From contig CALWAJ010000006.1 of assembly GCA_944373065.1 (NCBI GenBank), positions 1-25,362 of the forward strand: 25,362 bases of DNA. Direction: 5' to 3'. The position numbers and the translations under genes were made by a program. The DNA comes from an uncultured Bacilli bacterium (GTDB lineage Bacteria; Bacillota_I; Bacilli_A; RF39; UBA660). The notes beneath the pieces are model-generated. The model saw only the letters and a list, made by a program, of their open reading frames with translations. It ran no database searches and was not told where the DNA came from. Positions 23,889-25,362 of this stretch are shown one piece after another (position 1 is the stretch's first letter; each line of letters opens with the position of its first letter).

Positions 23889-25202
23889 TTATTGTAAAGC
23901 TAGAGTGAATGGATTATTTTTAGTCCCATCTCCACCTGATATTACCACGTTAGATTTTAGATTCATGGATGGGCGAACACCACTAGTATAGGTCAATCTT
24001 TTAGTATTAACAGTGCTTTCATTGTCAAAATCCCAAACTTCTAACGAACCATCTGATGTTAAGGTCCAATAATAATCATTATTTCTATATCTATCAAATT
24101 GTCCTGCCATTAATTCTCCTAACCTTAATAATCCTACTGTAGCATTTGCAGTTGATGTAGTTGTACTACTCATATTAGTATCTGTATATTTGGCTAGTTT
24201 ATAACTTAGACCTGTCCTTAGAGCTCCTAGATACCAAGTACTACTTTCTTCTATCATATTACTATATGTACCATCTATATAATTTGTTAAGTATTCTCCA
24301 TTTAAGAATGTGCCAATTATATTTGTACTTGAGAATGTTTTATTACTTCCAAACTTCATAGATAGAAATTTCCCAGAACTCTTTAATGGTTCAGCACTAG
24401 TTATCTTTGTCCCTGTTCCATTTTCATGACTTACAATTCTATATAGATTATTTTCCTCGTTTCCAAATCTTATATATTCTCCACTATATCTTGTATTTAA
24501 TAATGTTCCTAATAGATTACTATCATTATCTCCTTCTAAACGATAAGGATTATCTATCGTCCCATCACCATCTACAATTTTCACGCTAGATTTTAGATTT
24601 ATTGATGGCCTAGCAGAGCACACCGAAGGTTGGGAAAGCGAATAGTATAATGCATCACCACTGACTTCAACCCCTCGAACGCTCGACGAACTATATGGTG
24701 TTAATGTCCACCAATAAAGTCCGTTATTTAAATAACCGTCCGTTATACCATTATTACTAGACTGATACTCATACATATTCAAAAGTCCTACAGCATCCGT
24801 TACTACTGTACCATCATCCCTTGGTCTTGTTATACTTCCTAAACTTGTGGCATCTTCTGTGGCATTCCACTTTGCATCTGTTACTATAAAATTCTCATAA
24901 TCTCTAAGATTTCCTAAGAAGCCATCTACTGTTATATCATTTAACCATTCTTCCATATAACTTCCTTCAAAAGCTGTATTACCACTTGCATTATATGGAA
25001 TTGCACTTATATTCCACTGTGTCACTAACTTAGTTGTCTTTGTTTCGTTGGCAACACTCACCGCTCTCCATAACTTTCCACTATACCAAATATAGTTATT
25101 AGGGTCTTCTCCTGTTATAAAGGTATCGATTCCATCATCATAGGTACTTCCACTAGTTAAATTCTCTGTTACTACATCAGATACAGGACCAGTTACTGGC
25201 AT
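23889..25202 (-). CDS. Surface-type protein with two C-type-lectin-like repeat domains, 5' end broken
   Basis: The open part encodes 437 residues in two similar domains. Each starts with YIWYSGKLWRAVS or YIRFGNEENNLYRIVS, has a WLNDIT/FLNGEY region, a YWWTLTPY / YYWTLTSDG block, RPSINLKSSV / RPSMNLKSNV and ends GDGTxxNPY/F. The layout recalls domains that carry a variable loop between WTLT and RPSxNL, such as DUF6273-like or C-type-lectin-like folds; family unverified. The frame continues upstream of the ATG at 25202 with clearly coding sequence (SYNPQDDGG, LQFSVQVNVYGKDGEK) to a TGA at 25287-25289, where a different frame is open to the window edge. No export signal is visible in what is left. 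It is probably a longer secreted protein broken by an indel, or a 5' truncated copy. Confidence 0.6.
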   Translation of the reverse strand: MPVTGPVSDVVTENLTSGSTYDDGIDTFITGEDPNNYIWYSGKLWRAVSVANETKTTKLVTQWNISAIPYNASGNTAFEGSYMEEWLNDITVDGFLGNLRDYENFIVTDAKWNATEDATSLGSITRPRDDGTVVTDAVGLLNMYEYQSSNNGITDGYLNNGLYWWTLTPYSSSSVRGVEVSGDALYYSLSQPSVCSARPSINLKSSVKIVDGDGTIDNPYRLEGDNDSNLLGTLLNTRYSGEYIRFGNEENNLYRIVSHENGTGTKITSAEPLKSSGKFLSMKFGSNKTFSSTNIIGTFLNGEYLTNYIDGTYSNMIEESSTWYLGALRTGLSYKLAKYTDTNMSSTTTSTANATVGLLRLGELMAGQFDRYRNNDYYWTLTSDGSLEVWDFDNESTVNTKRLTYTSGVRPSMNLKSNVVISGGDGTKNNPFTLALQ

Positions 25203-25362
25203 CTTCTCCCCATCTTTTCCATAGACATTAACTTGAACACTAAATTGTAACCCTCCTCCATCATCTTGAGGATTATAACTTTCATCTCACCCTGTATTTA
25301 GTTAATGTATCTAAAATTAAGGAAGTTATAATTATTAAGATATTGCAAACAGAGATTTCAAC

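Noticed and set aside
24407..24589. 60-codon plus-strand frame opposite the two-domain protein gene
   Set aside because: Composition is biased (His, Tyr, Leu, Phe runs) and it is fully antisense to a coding region.
1..25362. CRISPR array, tRNA or rRNA genes
   Set aside because: No regularly spaced repeats and no recognisable tRNA or rRNA sequence were seen on either strand.

Overview
The window is an AT-rich stretch (roughly 30% GC by eye) of a chromosome from an endospore-forming Bacillota, probably an uncultured gut lineage of Bacilli or Clostridia. The sporulation pair spoIIGA-sigE, the division and peptidoglycan genes ftsI/spoVD, mraY and ftsW, strong AGGAGG ribosome-binding sites and intrinsic terminators all support this. 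Nearly every gene is on the minus strand, so reading runs from high to low coordinates; one clear gene (6953-7432) is on the plus strand.

1-6770 is a surface-protein locus. Two large proteins with a SipW-type N-terminus (TasA/camelysin-like), here called B and A, occur as B-A pairs twice in tandem (5919-3181 and 2875-152). The first pair is preceded by a smaller membrane-anchored relative, P (6649-5948). Both units have near-identical promoters: a Spo0A-like box (TGTCGAA), 7 nt, TTGATT, 17 nt, TATAAT. The leader of the second unit appears to hold a decayed piece of P, so the ancestral duplicated unit was probably promoter-P-B-A. This is the most interesting system here: a candidate Spo0A-controlled matrix or fibre operon with rapidly diverging loops on a conserved frame.

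6770-8750 holds a DUF2798 membrane protein behind a candidate structured, attenuator-like leader, then an unrecognised 408-residue protein whose promoter carries inverted Spo0A-like boxes. 8800-10200 is a tnpB-only IS605-type element with a recognisable omega-RNA region; its tnpB is split by a one-base frameshift. 10200-11600 is a scarred region with a 29-codon relic of a penicillin-binding protein gene and an ORF6N-domain gene associated with four 27-bp palindromes, one of them inside the gene.

11628-17050 is a cell-wall and division block (ftsW, mraY, an unknown gene, a PASTA-type PBP) with a Nudix hydrolase upstream. 17288-22126 holds a putative HExxH metalloprotease, an MFS permease with a 5' frameshift and a P2-type calcium ATPase. 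22203-23819 is the sporulation module: spoIIGA, sigE and a 42-residue ORF. 23889 to the window end is a two-domain surface-type protein with a broken 5' end; it carries a short GC-rich segment at the position that varies in this type of protein.

All family assignments come from motif reading; no database search was run.
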